Positions 15,829-23,903 of a stretch of DNA of 64,000 bases are shown piece by piece. The position numbers and the translations under genes are program-made. The notes under the pieces are model-generated. The model did no database searches, was not told where the DNA came from, and worked only from the letters and a program-made list of their open reading frames with translations. The DNA is from Candidatus Roseilinea sp. (GTDB lineage Bacteria > Chloroflexota > Anaerolineae > J036 > Brachytrichaceae): positions 4,604,612-4,668,611 of the forward strand of contig AP024676.1 of NCBI GenBank assembly GCA_025998955.1, given 5' to 3'. Every line of letters starts with the position of its first letter. Positions within the stretch are counted from its first letter, which is position 1.

Positions 15829-17646
15829 ATGGCCTCGGTCGAACTCCATCCGATTCGTCCACTCACACGGATCATCTGCGGTTTTACGCTTGCCCTGGCT
15901 GCTTGCTCGCCCGAACCGGCCCCGCCGGAAGTCCCCGTCGCGACGCCGCAGATCGAATTGACGATTTTCGCCCCGACAGAGACACCGCTTCCTACGGCGA
16001 CGCCACAGCCGACGGCTACACCGGTTCCACCTCAACCCGTTCGTCTCCCACTCTCCGACGCGATTGACACGCTGCACCCGTTCTACGCGACGTCGCCGGG
16101 CGCGCGTGACGTGTTGGGCGCGCTATTCGTCGGCTGTGTGGGCCAGGACGAGCAGGGTGCGCCGGTCGCGCTGGGGTGCGAGCGGGTCCCCACTGCGGAG
16201 AACGGCGACGCGGTCTTCGTCGGTGAAGGACCGGATCGCCATCTGCAGGTGACCTTTCGGATTCGGCCAGACTGGCGCTGGACCGACGGTGTGCCGGTCA
16301 GCGCGCAGAACGCTCTCTTCGCCTGGCAATTGACCATGTCACCGGAGTCCGGCCTGCGCGATCCACTGGCTCAGCGGGTGTTCTCGATGACTGCGCTCGA
16401 CGACCGAACGGTGGTCGTGAGGTTCATGAGCGCAGCACAGGCGCGCGCCGCAGCAGAAGGCGCGCTGCGCGGCGAGGTGCCGTTCGAGTATTTCTCGCGG
16501 CTGGGCGACTACGCCGCCTATGCACGGCGCGAACGACCGCTGGCGCCGGTGAACTACTGGGCCGTGCTGCGCTGGCTGCCTACCCATCTGCTGCGCGATG
16601 TGCCTCCGATGGAACAACGCAGCAGCGCGTTCGCTGCGCGGCCGATCGGCGATGGCGCGTATGAGATCGCTGAAGTCGACGAAGACCGAATCCTGCTCCG
16701 TCCTTCGGCGCGTTCGTTCCCGCTGGGCGCGCCAGGCGTCGCCGGCATCGAGTTCGTCGCGGGTGATCCGGCGGCGCTCGTTCAAGGCGACGCGCCGTTC
16801 ATCTCGTTCAATTCGCCAGTTGGGCGTGCATCCTCAAGCGACGTGACTGCGATTGCCTTCCCTGCCGGTCTGGAGCAACTGGTGCTCAACGTGGATCGCT
16901 TCCCGTTCGACGACGTGCGCGTGCGCCAGGCAGTGGCGCATGCGATTGACCGTTCGGCGCTGACCGGCAGTTTGGATTCGGTCGCGCCCGTTCGTTCGGT
17001 GCTGCCATACGACCCGGCGCGCGCGCGGGCGCTGTTGGCCGAGGCGGGCTGGGCGTGCGACGCTTGGCCGTGCCGCAAAGCATTTACCGATGCGAACGGA
17101 GCTACCGTTACCCGTACGCTCGAATTCAAGCTGACCACGACCGAGCGTGAGCCGCGCAACACCATCGCGCAGCTCATTCAAAAGCAACTGGCGGCGGTCG
17201 GCTTCGGGGTGAACATCGAGATCGTGTTCGGGTTGGGCCGGGCAAGCAAGATGTTCGCCCCCTACGAGCAAGGCGGTATTCTGCTCACGCGCAACTTCGA
17301 CGCTGCGCTGTATCAGACCGTCGCGCCGACGGCGCTTGGCGGACAATTCGGCTGCGCCGGCATCCCAACCCGCGAGTCGCACGATTTCTCGAAGGGCAAT
17401 GCCAGCGGCTTCTGCGACGAGGCTGTGGAGCAGTTGATCGCCGAAGCGGAAGACGGCGAGCGCGTAGTTTCGCCGCGCGCACGAGCGGAGGCATTGGCGC
17501 GGGCGGAGGCGGCGATTCAGCAGGCTGCGCCGTTCGTCCCGCTCTACATACCCAAGCGCGAGGTTTGGCTGCGTCGGGTGGCCGGCGTGCGGCCATCGCT
17601 GTATGCGCCGATCACCTGGAACGCCTGGGAGTGGCGTGCGCGCTGA
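15829..17646 (+). CDS. Extracellular solute-binding lipoprotein, SBP_bac_5 (peptide/nickel) type
   Basis: 605 residues. An N-terminal lipoprotein signal ends at LALAAC, followed by a Pro/Thr-rich linker (residues about 45-70) and a family 5 binding fold with the marks TDGVPVSAQNALFAWQL and VRQAVAHAIDRSAL. It would bind peptides or similar solutes outside the membrane. No permease or ATPase gene is adjacent, so it must use a transporter encoded elsewhere, possibly the Dpp/Opp-type system at 47100-51140. One residual CxxxxxC pair (GWACDAWPC) is visible. Confidence 0.85.
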   Translation: MASVELHPIRPLTRIICGFTLALAACSPEPAPPEVPVATPQIELTIFAPTETPLPTATPQPTATPVPPQPVRLPLSDAIDTLHPFYATSPGARDVLGALFVGCVGQDEQGAPVALGCERVPTAENGDAVFVGEGPDRHLQVTFRIRPDWRWTDGVPVSAQNALFAWQLTMSPESGLRDPLAQRVFSMTALDDRTVVVRFMSAAQARAAAEGALRGEVPFEYFSRLGDYAAYARRERPLAPVNYWAVLRWLPTHLLRDVPPMEQRSSAFAARPIGDGAYEIAEVDEDRILLRPSARSFPLGAPGVAGIEFVAGDPAALVQGDAPFISFNSPVGRASSSDVTAIAFPAGLEQLVLNVDRFPFDDVRVRQAVAHAIDRSALTGSLDSVAPVRSVLPYDPARARALLAEAGWACDAWPCRKAFTDANGATVTRTLEFKLTTTEREPRNTIAQLIQKQLAAVGFGVNIEIVFGLGRASKMFAPYEQGGILLTRNFDAALYQTVAPTALGGQFGCAGIPTRESHDFSKGNASGFCDEAVEQLIAEAEDGERVVSPRARAEALARAEAAIQQAAPFVPLYIPKREVWLRRVAGVRPSLYAPITWNAWEWRAR

Positions 17647-17737
17647 TCGGGCTGATCGGCACCTGTGACTGTGGAGGAGCGGAGGCGCGCTACCCGATCA
17701 ACCGGCGCCCTTCGTGCCGGTGCACCTTCGTGGTGGT

Positions 17738-18535
17738 TCATGCATCCAACAGGTTCGTTTGCCGCCGGTCGAGCTTCACTTCTTCCAGAGCTTCGAGTTG
17801 ATCTTTGAGCATGCGCGACTGCTCGTCCACCTCGGCGGACAGATGGCTGTAGTCGGCTGCCCGATCGGTAGATTGCATCGCCAGCACCTGAGAGTAGATT
17901 GCACCGAGCGCGGCAACGGTGTTCTCCAGTTGCACTTCGGCTTGACGAGTAAGGCTCTGCAGCTTTTGCAGCGATTGCATCTGGTCGGCGCGTGCGGCCA
18001 GCGTGCGTTCGATGCTGGCGCGGACGTTCGGATCGGTCTCGGTTGCCAGTTGCGCGGTCAGCTTCTTGATGGCCTGCGGCACGCTCGCCAGGTCGTTCTG
18101 GATGACCTCGTTGTGCTTGAATTCCTCGATGCGGCGCGCCATTGCTTCGACTTCTTTCACCCAGACGGCGACCTGATCGGCCAACTCGCGTAGCTTGTCT
18201 TTGCGCATCGGGTCGCCGGTCGCGTTCACCAGTGCGTCTAGCTGCCGCTTGTAGGCCTGCGCCTGCGCCAGGCGTGCCGAGGTCTCCGAGCCGCGCGCGA
18301 CGAACATCGTCTCTTGGCTTCGCGACGCGCGCTTTGCAGCGTTATCGGTGCCCTCATCAGCCAGGAAGATCTTGGATGCAGTGACCAACACCGAGATCAT
18401 CATCGCGCCGATCGGGAAGATCGCCCACGGAAATTCCGGGCTGGTGACGAGGTTGATCATGGCCAAGAAGAGCATCACTGCAAACAGCGGCGTTGTCTCT
18501 CGCAGAAAGCGCCTGAGTTTGGCGGATGTATCCAT
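17738..18535 (-). CDS. 2TM-domain and coiled-coil membrane protein
   Basis: 265 residues from ATG 18535. Two N-terminal transmembrane segments (TPLFAVMLFLAMINLV and FPWAIFPIGAMMISVLV) form a 2TM-type domain, followed by a long charged helical region (about 75-260) with heptad character (QAQAYKRQLDALVNA, LQSLTRQAEVQLENTVAALG). The topology suggests a membrane anchor with a cytoplasmic coiled coil. Function unknown. It is divergent from the large secreted protein gene at 18603. Confidence 0.75.
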   Translation of the reverse strand: MDTSAKLRRFLRETTPLFAVMLFLAMINLVTSPEFPWAIFPIGAMMISVLVTASKIFLADEGTDNAAKRASRSQETMFVARGSETSARLAQAQAYKRQLDALVNATGDPMRKDKLRELADQVAVWVKEVEAMARRIEEFKHNEVIQNDLASVPQAIKKLTAQLATETDPNVRASIERTLAARADQMQSLQKLQSLTRQAEVQLENTVAALGAIYSQVLAMQSTDRAADYSHLSAEVDEQSRMLKDQLEALEEVKLDRRQTNLLDA

Positions 18536-18602
18536 GTCGCCTGCATTGTAGTAGCCTGTCCGGACGGTAGGCGACGGTCGGCAGCCTATAATTCTCGAGG
18601 TC

Positions 18603-21344
18603 ATGGGCGAGGGGCGTGCCGTCGTGCGTGCAATCTGGCGCATCGCGTTGTGCGCGTGCTTCGTCGTCGCCGTTTCGGGCGTCGCCGCGCCGGTGGCGCT
18701 CTTCGCTATGTCCAATCCGCCGGCCTCGGCGCGCCGGCAACCGCGCCAGGTGCAGCCGCAGCGCGTCATCCTCAGCGGCGTGCCGGATGACATCGTCCCG
18801 CGCGCCGGCAACATCTGGCAGTGCGCATGTGACAACGACGGTTGCTGGCCCGGCTGCTTCACCGTCGCCGCGGCCACCCTGCTCAAGTATTGGGCCGAGC
18901 GCGGCTATCCGGCGCTGTGGGACGGCAACGAGAATGCCACATTCCAGCGCCTGCGCGACCTTTTTCCCAACCTGTTCTGCTACAACAACGTGGACGACGA
19001 CGGCAAGATCAGCGACAGCGGCTACGACGCGGCCGACGTCGCCAAAGGGTTCGACTGGTTCGTGCGCGAGCGCGGCTATCGGTTCAGCGTCAGAGCGGTC
19101 TACGCGCCGGAGTTCGAGCAGATCGTCGCGCAAATTGACGCCGGCCGGCCGGTCATCGGCGCGTTCGGCACATCGCCCTGGGGCAGCCACGCCGGCACCA
19201 TCATCGGCTACGACACGACCAACGGCCGGCGAGTGATGATCGTGCGCCCCAACCTGCTCAACAAACCGGACACCGAACTGGAATGGGGTGTGGGCTATGG
19301 CGAATTCGCCATCGTCACCGTCGTCCCGCAAGGCGCGACCGAGGCGCTGGAAGTCGGTGGCGGCCCGTCGCTCAGCGTCGAGGTCATCGTGAACGATGCC
19401 GATCCCGGCTTCACCGCCCAGGGCGAGTGGACTGCTTATCCGGTTGGCTTCGCGAGCGAATCGCGTTTTGCAGTCACCACCGACCCGTCCAACCTCGGTC
19501 CTGGTGACGATACCGCCATCGCCCGCTGGACGCCGAATCTGCCCTTCGATGGCATCTGGGAAGTTTCGGCCTGGATTCCTCGCGAAGACACCGATGACAG
19601 CGCAGTGCCGGTGGCGACCTATCGCATCGTGCACGCCGAGGGCATGAGCCTGGTGCGCCGCTCGCAGAACAAAGCGCGACCCGGCTGGATGCCCTTGGGC
19701 GCGTATCCCTTCGTGCGCGGCGATGCCGGCTATGTCTTGCTAGGCAATCACACCGGCGATGATCCACTGCGCAAGGTGTGGGCCGATGCGCTGAAATTCG
19801 TGTGGCGCGCACCGCTGATCGTCCGCTCCGAGGAAGTCGGGCCGGAAGCGCTCGTCATCAACGGTCGGCGCCGCACCATCCCCGATGTGCAGACGTTCGA
19901 GGCCCTGCGGCTGAACCCCGCGCACGTACACAAGACCTCGCCGATTGCGCTGGCGCAATACGGCCCGAATGAGATCCTCCCCTCGGTGATGAGTGCGTGG
20001 GTTGGCCAATATTTCAACAACACGCTGCTCTCTCCGCCGGCCTCGATGGTCAAGGCCGATTCGACGTTGAACTTTCGCTGGAACGGCGCTGCGCCGGCGG
20101 CCAACATGGGGGCGCGCGATTTCTCGGTGCGCTGGACACGCTACCTCGCGCTCAGCGAGGGCGTCTATCCCTTCCGCATCGAGGCAGTGGGGGGCGTGCG
20201 GTTGTGGGTGGACGGCAAGCTGGAGATTGACGCCTGGAACGCGGATTCCGATGTGTATATCGCTCACAACAAGGATGTGCAGGTGACCTCCGGCCTGCAC
20301 CGTGTGGACATCGAGTACGTCAATCGCGGCGGCAACGCGCAGATCCGCCTGGGCAACTTGCCGCCCAATACCCCTATCGTGCTGGAAGAGCCGGTGCGTT
20401 GGAGCACATCGCCCATGGCGACCATGCGCTGGACCGATGCCGGCGACGCCGACGACATCGCGGGAGAGAAGCTGCGCCGCTTCTTCGTGACCGTGTGGCG
20501 CGAAAGCGACGGCTGGCGCACGACCAGCGGCTGGATCCCGGAGACGCAGTGGACGGTGACGCTGCCGGCGGACGGACGCTACCTGTGGAGTGTGTTGGCG
20601 AGTGACGGCACGGCCAACAGCGATGCCACGCCACCGCGCGAAATCCTGGTAGATCGCACGCCACCGTGGGCGCAAATGCTCGATGCGACGACGGCGGTCA
20701 GCCTGAGCGCGATGCTCAGCGCCACGGCCAGTTCGCCAGTGGACGCCTATCGGTTGGTCACCGACACGAACGGTAACCTGGTCGTCGAGAGCGTCGAGCT
20801 GGCTATTGGCGCGCCCGGGCCGCAAGCGCAGCCGGCGGCTCAGCCGACAGCGGGCATCGCGCGTGAGGCACTGGGTAACCTGCCGGTGGTATATCTGCGC
20901 TGGACCGGCAAAGACATGCCGCGTGATTCGGATGAGGGCTTGACCTACGACGTGCAGGCGCGTGAGATCGTGCGGGCGCGCACCAGCTACACGGTCACGG
21001 TGGAGGAGGTCGCCGTGCCACGCATCGGCTATGAGCTGATCCTATCGGGCACGGAAGAGATTACGGCGCCGGTGGTGCTGACGGAGGTCGTCGTCATGAC
21101 CACCGTCGCGCCGCTGACCGAGTTTCAGCCGGTCGCCGATAGCCCGTGGATCACGATTGCGACCGGGCTGCGTGAGACGCACACCATCTTCATCGGCAAT
21201 CCGGGCAGCACCTACGAATTCCGCGTCCGCGCGGTGGACGCCGCCGGCAACGCCCAGGGGTGGTACGACGGCTACTCCGTCCAGGCCATGATTGATCCGC
21301 GCACCGTGTTGTATCGTGAGCACTTGCCGATCGTGCTGCGCTAG
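18603..21344 (+). CDS. Large secreted protein: C39-like, golvesin-like and PA14 domains
   Basis: 913 residues. A signal peptide (about 1-40) precedes a peptidase C39-like region with a cysteine in CWPGCFTVAAATLLKYWAE and a histidine in WGSHAGTIIGYDT, giving a plausible Cys/His pair. A golvesin C-terminal-like beta domain follows (VNDADPGF...FDGIWEVSAWIP), then a PA14-like carbohydrate-binding domain (WVGQYFNN...GVRLWVDGKLEID) and fibronectin-like repeats (FRVRAVDAAGNAQGW). The C-terminus YREHLPIVLR resembles short sorting-type tails seen in Chloroflexota secreted proteins. Probably a cell-surface or secreted hydrolase; substrate unknown. Confidence 0.75.
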   Translation: MGEGRAVVRAIWRIALCACFVVAVSGVAAPVALFAMSNPPASARRQPRQVQPQRVILSGVPDDIVPRAGNIWQCACDNDGCWPGCFTVAAATLLKYWAERGYPALWDGNENATFQRLRDLFPNLFCYNNVDDDGKISDSGYDAADVAKGFDWFVRERGYRFSVRAVYAPEFEQIVAQIDAGRPVIGAFGTSPWGSHAGTIIGYDTTNGRRVMIVRPNLLNKPDTELEWGVGYGEFAIVTVVPQGATEALEVGGGPSLSVEVIVNDADPGFTAQGEWTAYPVGFASESRFAVTTDPSNLGPGDDTAIARWTPNLPFDGIWEVSAWIPREDTDDSAVPVATYRIVHAEGMSLVRRSQNKARPGWMPLGAYPFVRGDAGYVLLGNHTGDDPLRKVWADALKFVWRAPLIVRSEEVGPEALVINGRRRTIPDVQTFEALRLNPAHVHKTSPIALAQYGPNEILPSVMSAWVGQYFNNTLLSPPASMVKADSTLNFRWNGAAPAANMGARDFSVRWTRYLALSEGVYPFRIEAVGGVRLWVDGKLEIDAWNADSDVYIAHNKDVQVTSGLHRVDIEYVNRGGNAQIRLGNLPPNTPIVLEEPVRWSTSPMATMRWTDAGDADDIAGEKLRRFFVTVWRESDGWRTTSGWIPETQWTVTLPADGRYLWSVLASDGTANSDATPPREILVDRTPPWAQMLDATTAVSLSAMLSATASSPVDAYRLVTDTNGNLVVESVELAIGAPGPQAQPAAQPTAGIAREALGNLPVVYLRWTGKDMPRDSDEGLTYDVQAREIVRARTSYTVTVEEVAVPRIGYELILSGTEEITAPVVLTEVVVMTTVAPLTEFQPVADSPWITIATGLRETHTIFIGNPGSTYEFRVRAVDAAGNAQGWYDGYSVQAMIDPRTVLYREHLPIVLR

Positions 21345-21417
21345 TCACTAGGCGCCGATTCAGCGCGACTTTCCTCGACCTCGCCCGTATGGATGGGCGA
21401 ACGAATCGTTTGAACAC

Positions 21418-21801
21418 ATGAATGAGCCTATCTTCGACCCACCCGGCGCGAGCCCGGTTCAGCCACAACAGGCGAACTTGCCGTCGTTACAGAATCCGCC
21501 GTCGCCTCGGCTGCCGCCACCCGGCGCGCCCTATCCAGACGCGCTGATGCCACAAACGAATCCCTGGGCGATCGTCAGCCTGGCTTCCAGTATCCTGGCT
21601 TGGTGCGGGCTGTTCGGCATCGGCGGCTTGATCGGCGTCATCACGGGCGTGATCGCGCGCAACGAAATCCTGACCAGCCACGGCACGCAGTCCGGCGAGG
21701 ACTTGGCCATCGTAGGCATCATCCTCGGCGCATTGAACGTGGTCATTACCTGTTTGTTCGCCTTGTGCGTCTCTTCCCTGCTCAGCTTTCTATTCGTCTG
21801 A
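21418..21801 (+). CDS. DUF4190 domain membrane protein
   Basis: 127 residues. A proline-rich cytoplasmic N-terminus (about 1-45) is followed by two transmembrane segments: one in WAIVSLASSILAWCGLFGIGG, continuing into IGVITGVIARNEI, and one in IVGIILGALNVVITCLFAL. This is the DUF4190 pattern. Function unknown. It lies 73 bases after the large secreted protein gene on the same strand. Confidence 0.8.
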   Translation: MNEPIFDPPGASPVQPQQANLPSLQNPPSPRLPPPGAPYPDALMPQTNPWAIVSLASSILAWCGLFGIGGLIGVITGVIARNEILTSHGTQSGEDLAIVGIILGALNVVITCLFALCVSSLLSFLFV

Positions 21802-21874
21802 GTGCAGCCTCCGGTCAGGCATGAATCTGCGCTTGCCCATGTTGGGCGTGAGCACGAGCCGCACCCTTTGCGGG

Positions 21875-22047
21875 GTGCATTTCAAAATGGGGGAGCACGG
21901 ACCGGCCCGCAGCGATATTCGCTTCAGTCCGCTGGGATAAATCCCAACGCTGAGCATACGGGCAAGCCGCGCATCCCGCCCCTTTCCGCCCAGGCGTTTA
22001 CGCTGGTGGTGGGTCTGCTACATCTGCCCCCGATGGCGAATGCACCT
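21875..22047. mobile_element. Possible MITE related to the ISKra4-like element
   Basis: The left end GGGTGCATTTCAAAATGGGG resembles the ISKra4-like terminus at 8554, and the right end read on the reverse strand is AGGTGCATTCGCCATCGGGG. The element would be 173 bp without coding capacity. No 9-bp target duplication is visible at these boundaries, so this is less certain than the copy at 23748-23875. It fills most of the gap between the DUF4190 and DUF4230 genes. Confidence 0.4.
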
Positions 22048-22087
22048 GCAGACGTGAAGCCTGCGGCCACCTCGTTACAATGGGGTT

Positions 22088-22924
22088 GTGTGTAGATGGA
22101 TAGCGAAGGCGCGGTCGGCGCTGCGGGGCGCGGGGCTATATGTGGTGCTCATCGTCGCTGCGGTCGCGTTGTTCTATCTGGCGATCAATCTGGCAGATGC
22201 CGGGCTGCTCACGCTCCTCGCTGCCGCCGTCGTCTTCGTGGGTTTGGTCATCCTTTTCGTCGCAGCACAGGCGCGGCCTCAGCCGGCGCAGCCCAGCGTC
22301 GCAACCACGCTTCTCACCCCCTCAGTAGTCGTAAGCGAAGTGCGCGCAGCCGCGCTCGTCACCTACAGCCAGATCGGCGCAGTCACGGTCAAAAAGGAAC
22401 GCGACCGGACGTCGCCCGACTCGCCTATCAAGCCGCTGCGCGATAAGCTGCTGGGCGAAGAACTGGTGATGGACGTCGGAGTGCGCGTGGTGGCCGGCGT
22501 CAACCTCAAACATCTGCGCGACGAAGACGTGCGGGTGTCCGGCAATACTGTGGAGATTACTCTGCCGCCCACCAAAGTGCTGATGGTGTATGTAGATGAG
22601 TCGCTTACGCGCGTGGTGTCGCACAAAGCCGGCTGGTTCACGGGGCGCGACATTACGCTGATGGACGCGGCCCGGCGCGACGCCATGGAAGCGCTGGTCA
22701 ACGCCGCGATCGAGAAAGACCTACTCGAGAAGGCCGGTGCGCAGGCGGCAGCAGCAGTCGCCGGGCTGGCGCGCGGCCTGGGATTCGAGCAGGTGACCGT
22801 TCATCCCACGCTGCCCCCAATGGGCGCGCACTTCGAGGAACTGCAAGACCCGGCGATGATCGCGCGCATCAAGGCCGAGCCGGCGCCGCTGCTGCCACGC
22901 GAGGATCAGGCCGGCGATGCGTAG
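22088..22924 (+). CDS. DUF4230 domain membrane-anchored protein
   Basis: 278 residues from a GTG start. Two N-terminal hydrophobic segments (GLYVVLIVAAVALFYLAI; LTLLAAAVVFVGLVILFV) are followed by a DUF4230-type domain: VTYSQIGAVTVKKE, DVGVRVVAGVNLKHL, VEITLPPTKVLMVYVDE, and a helical end with AAAAVAGLARGLGFEQVTVH. Family function is unknown. The gene converges on the glycosyltransferase at 22931. Confidence 0.8.
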   Translation: MCRWIAKARSALRGAGLYVVLIVAAVALFYLAINLADAGLLTLLAAAVVFVGLVILFVAAQARPQPAQPSVATTLLTPSVVVSEVRAAALVTYSQIGAVTVKKERDRTSPDSPIKPLRDKLLGEELVMDVGVRVVAGVNLKHLRDEDVRVSGNTVEITLPPTKVLMVYVDESLTRVVSHKAGWFTGRDITLMDAARRDAMEALVNAAIEKDLLEKAGAQAAAAVAGLARGLGFEQVTVHPTLPPMGAHFEELQDPAMIARIKAEPAPLLPREDQAGDA

Positions 22925-22930
22925 TCGCGC

Positions 22931-23722
22931 TCAGTCCATCACGCCGAAGCGCCGGCGCGCCAGCAGCCGGAAGGTCTGGACAATCGTCTTCTTCACCGGC
23001 ATCTTGGTTGCGCCCGGCTTGCGGTCGTAGCGCAGGATCATCGGCACTTCGTTCACCGTCGCGCCGGCCAGGTGCATCTTGATCAGGATGTCCACCATGC
23101 AGGCAAACCCCCGCTCGACGAACAGCGAGTCGCCAAAACGGTTGAGTGCTGCGCGCAGCGCGCCGGCACGATACGCGCGATAGCCACACGAGTAGTCGCG
23201 CGCGCCGGGGATCGGATACACGATGCGGAACAGCCAGCTCAAGCCGGTGCTGAGCAATTGGCGATAGCGCGGGATGCCGAGCATGCGCGACCCGTGCTGA
23301 TAGCGCGAGGCGATCACCAGGTCGTTGCCTTCCTCGATCATCATGACCATGCGCGGGATCAGGCCGGGAAGATGGGTGTCGTCGGAGTCCATCGTGATGA
23401 TCACGTCGTCGTCGCTCGTGGATCGCTCCAGCGCACCCTTCAGGCCGGTCTTGATCGCCTCGCCCAGCCCGCGGTTCACCTTATGCGTGAGGATGTCGAG
23501 GTGCAGCCGATGTGTGTCTGCCGCTGCGCGCGCCAGGCCAGGCGTGCCGTCGGTGCTGCCGTCATTGGCGAGGATGACGCGCAAGCCGCCGCCGAAGTGA
23601 GCGTCGGATACAGCAGCGATGCGGGCGAGCAACCGCGGGAGCGCTTCGGCCTCGTTGTAAGCAGGCAGGACGATGAAGATCACGAAGTTTGGCGGCGGAG
23701 CAACGGCGAACTGCCGGCTCAC
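22931..23722 (-). CDS. Glycosyltransferase family 2, dolichyl/polyprenyl-phosphate mannose synthase-like
   Basis: 263 residues. GT-A fold signatures: FIVLPAYNEAEALPRLLARI, then NDGSTDGT, HKVNRGLGEAIKTG and the DxD-like MDSDDTHLPGLIP. The acceptor side contains GIPRYRQLLSTG and DYSCGYRAYRAGAL. There is no C-terminal membrane domain, so it probably transfers a sugar to a polyprenyl phosphate at the cytoplasmic face. The divergent neighbour at 23904 is a multi-spanning glycosyltransferase that could use the resulting lipid-linked sugar; this link is inferred. Confidence 0.88.
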   Translation of the reverse strand: MSRQFAVAPPPNFVIFIVLPAYNEAEALPRLLARIAAVSDAHFGGGLRVILANDGSTDGTPGLARAAADTHRLHLDILTHKVNRGLGEAIKTGLKGALERSTSDDDVIITMDSDDTHLPGLIPRMVMMIEEGNDLVIASRYQHGSRMLGIPRYRQLLSTGLSWLFRIVYPIPGARDYSCGYRAYRAGALRAALNRFGDSLFVERGFACMVDILIKMHLAGATVNEVPMILRYDRKPGATKMPVKKTIVQTFRLLARRRFGVMD

Positions 23723-23747
23723 CGCTGGCGAATTCTATCATCGCAAA

Positions 23748-23875
23748 GGGTGCATTTGCCGATGGGGACAGACGTATTCGCTCGGGCGCGCTCTGTCCCA
23801 TTCGCGGCATAGATAGGCGCGGAACGGAGTCCGCGCCCTAGCGTGCAGATTTCGCCCCTAGGCACGAATGCACCT
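23748..23875. mobile_element. MITE with ISKra4-like ends and 9-bp target duplication
   Basis: 128 bp, bounded by GGGTGCATTTGCCGATGGGG and, on the reverse strand, AGGTGCATTCGTGCCTAGGG. The perfect 9-bp direct repeat CATCGCAAA flanks it at 23739-23747 and 23876-23884. The ends resemble those of the IS at 8554-10124, which also makes 9-bp duplications, so that transposase family probably mobilised it. It sits between two divergent glycosyltransferase genes, in their promoter region. Confidence 0.8.
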
Positions 23876-23903
23876 CATCGCAAATGCTATCATCGCGCGC
23901 GTG

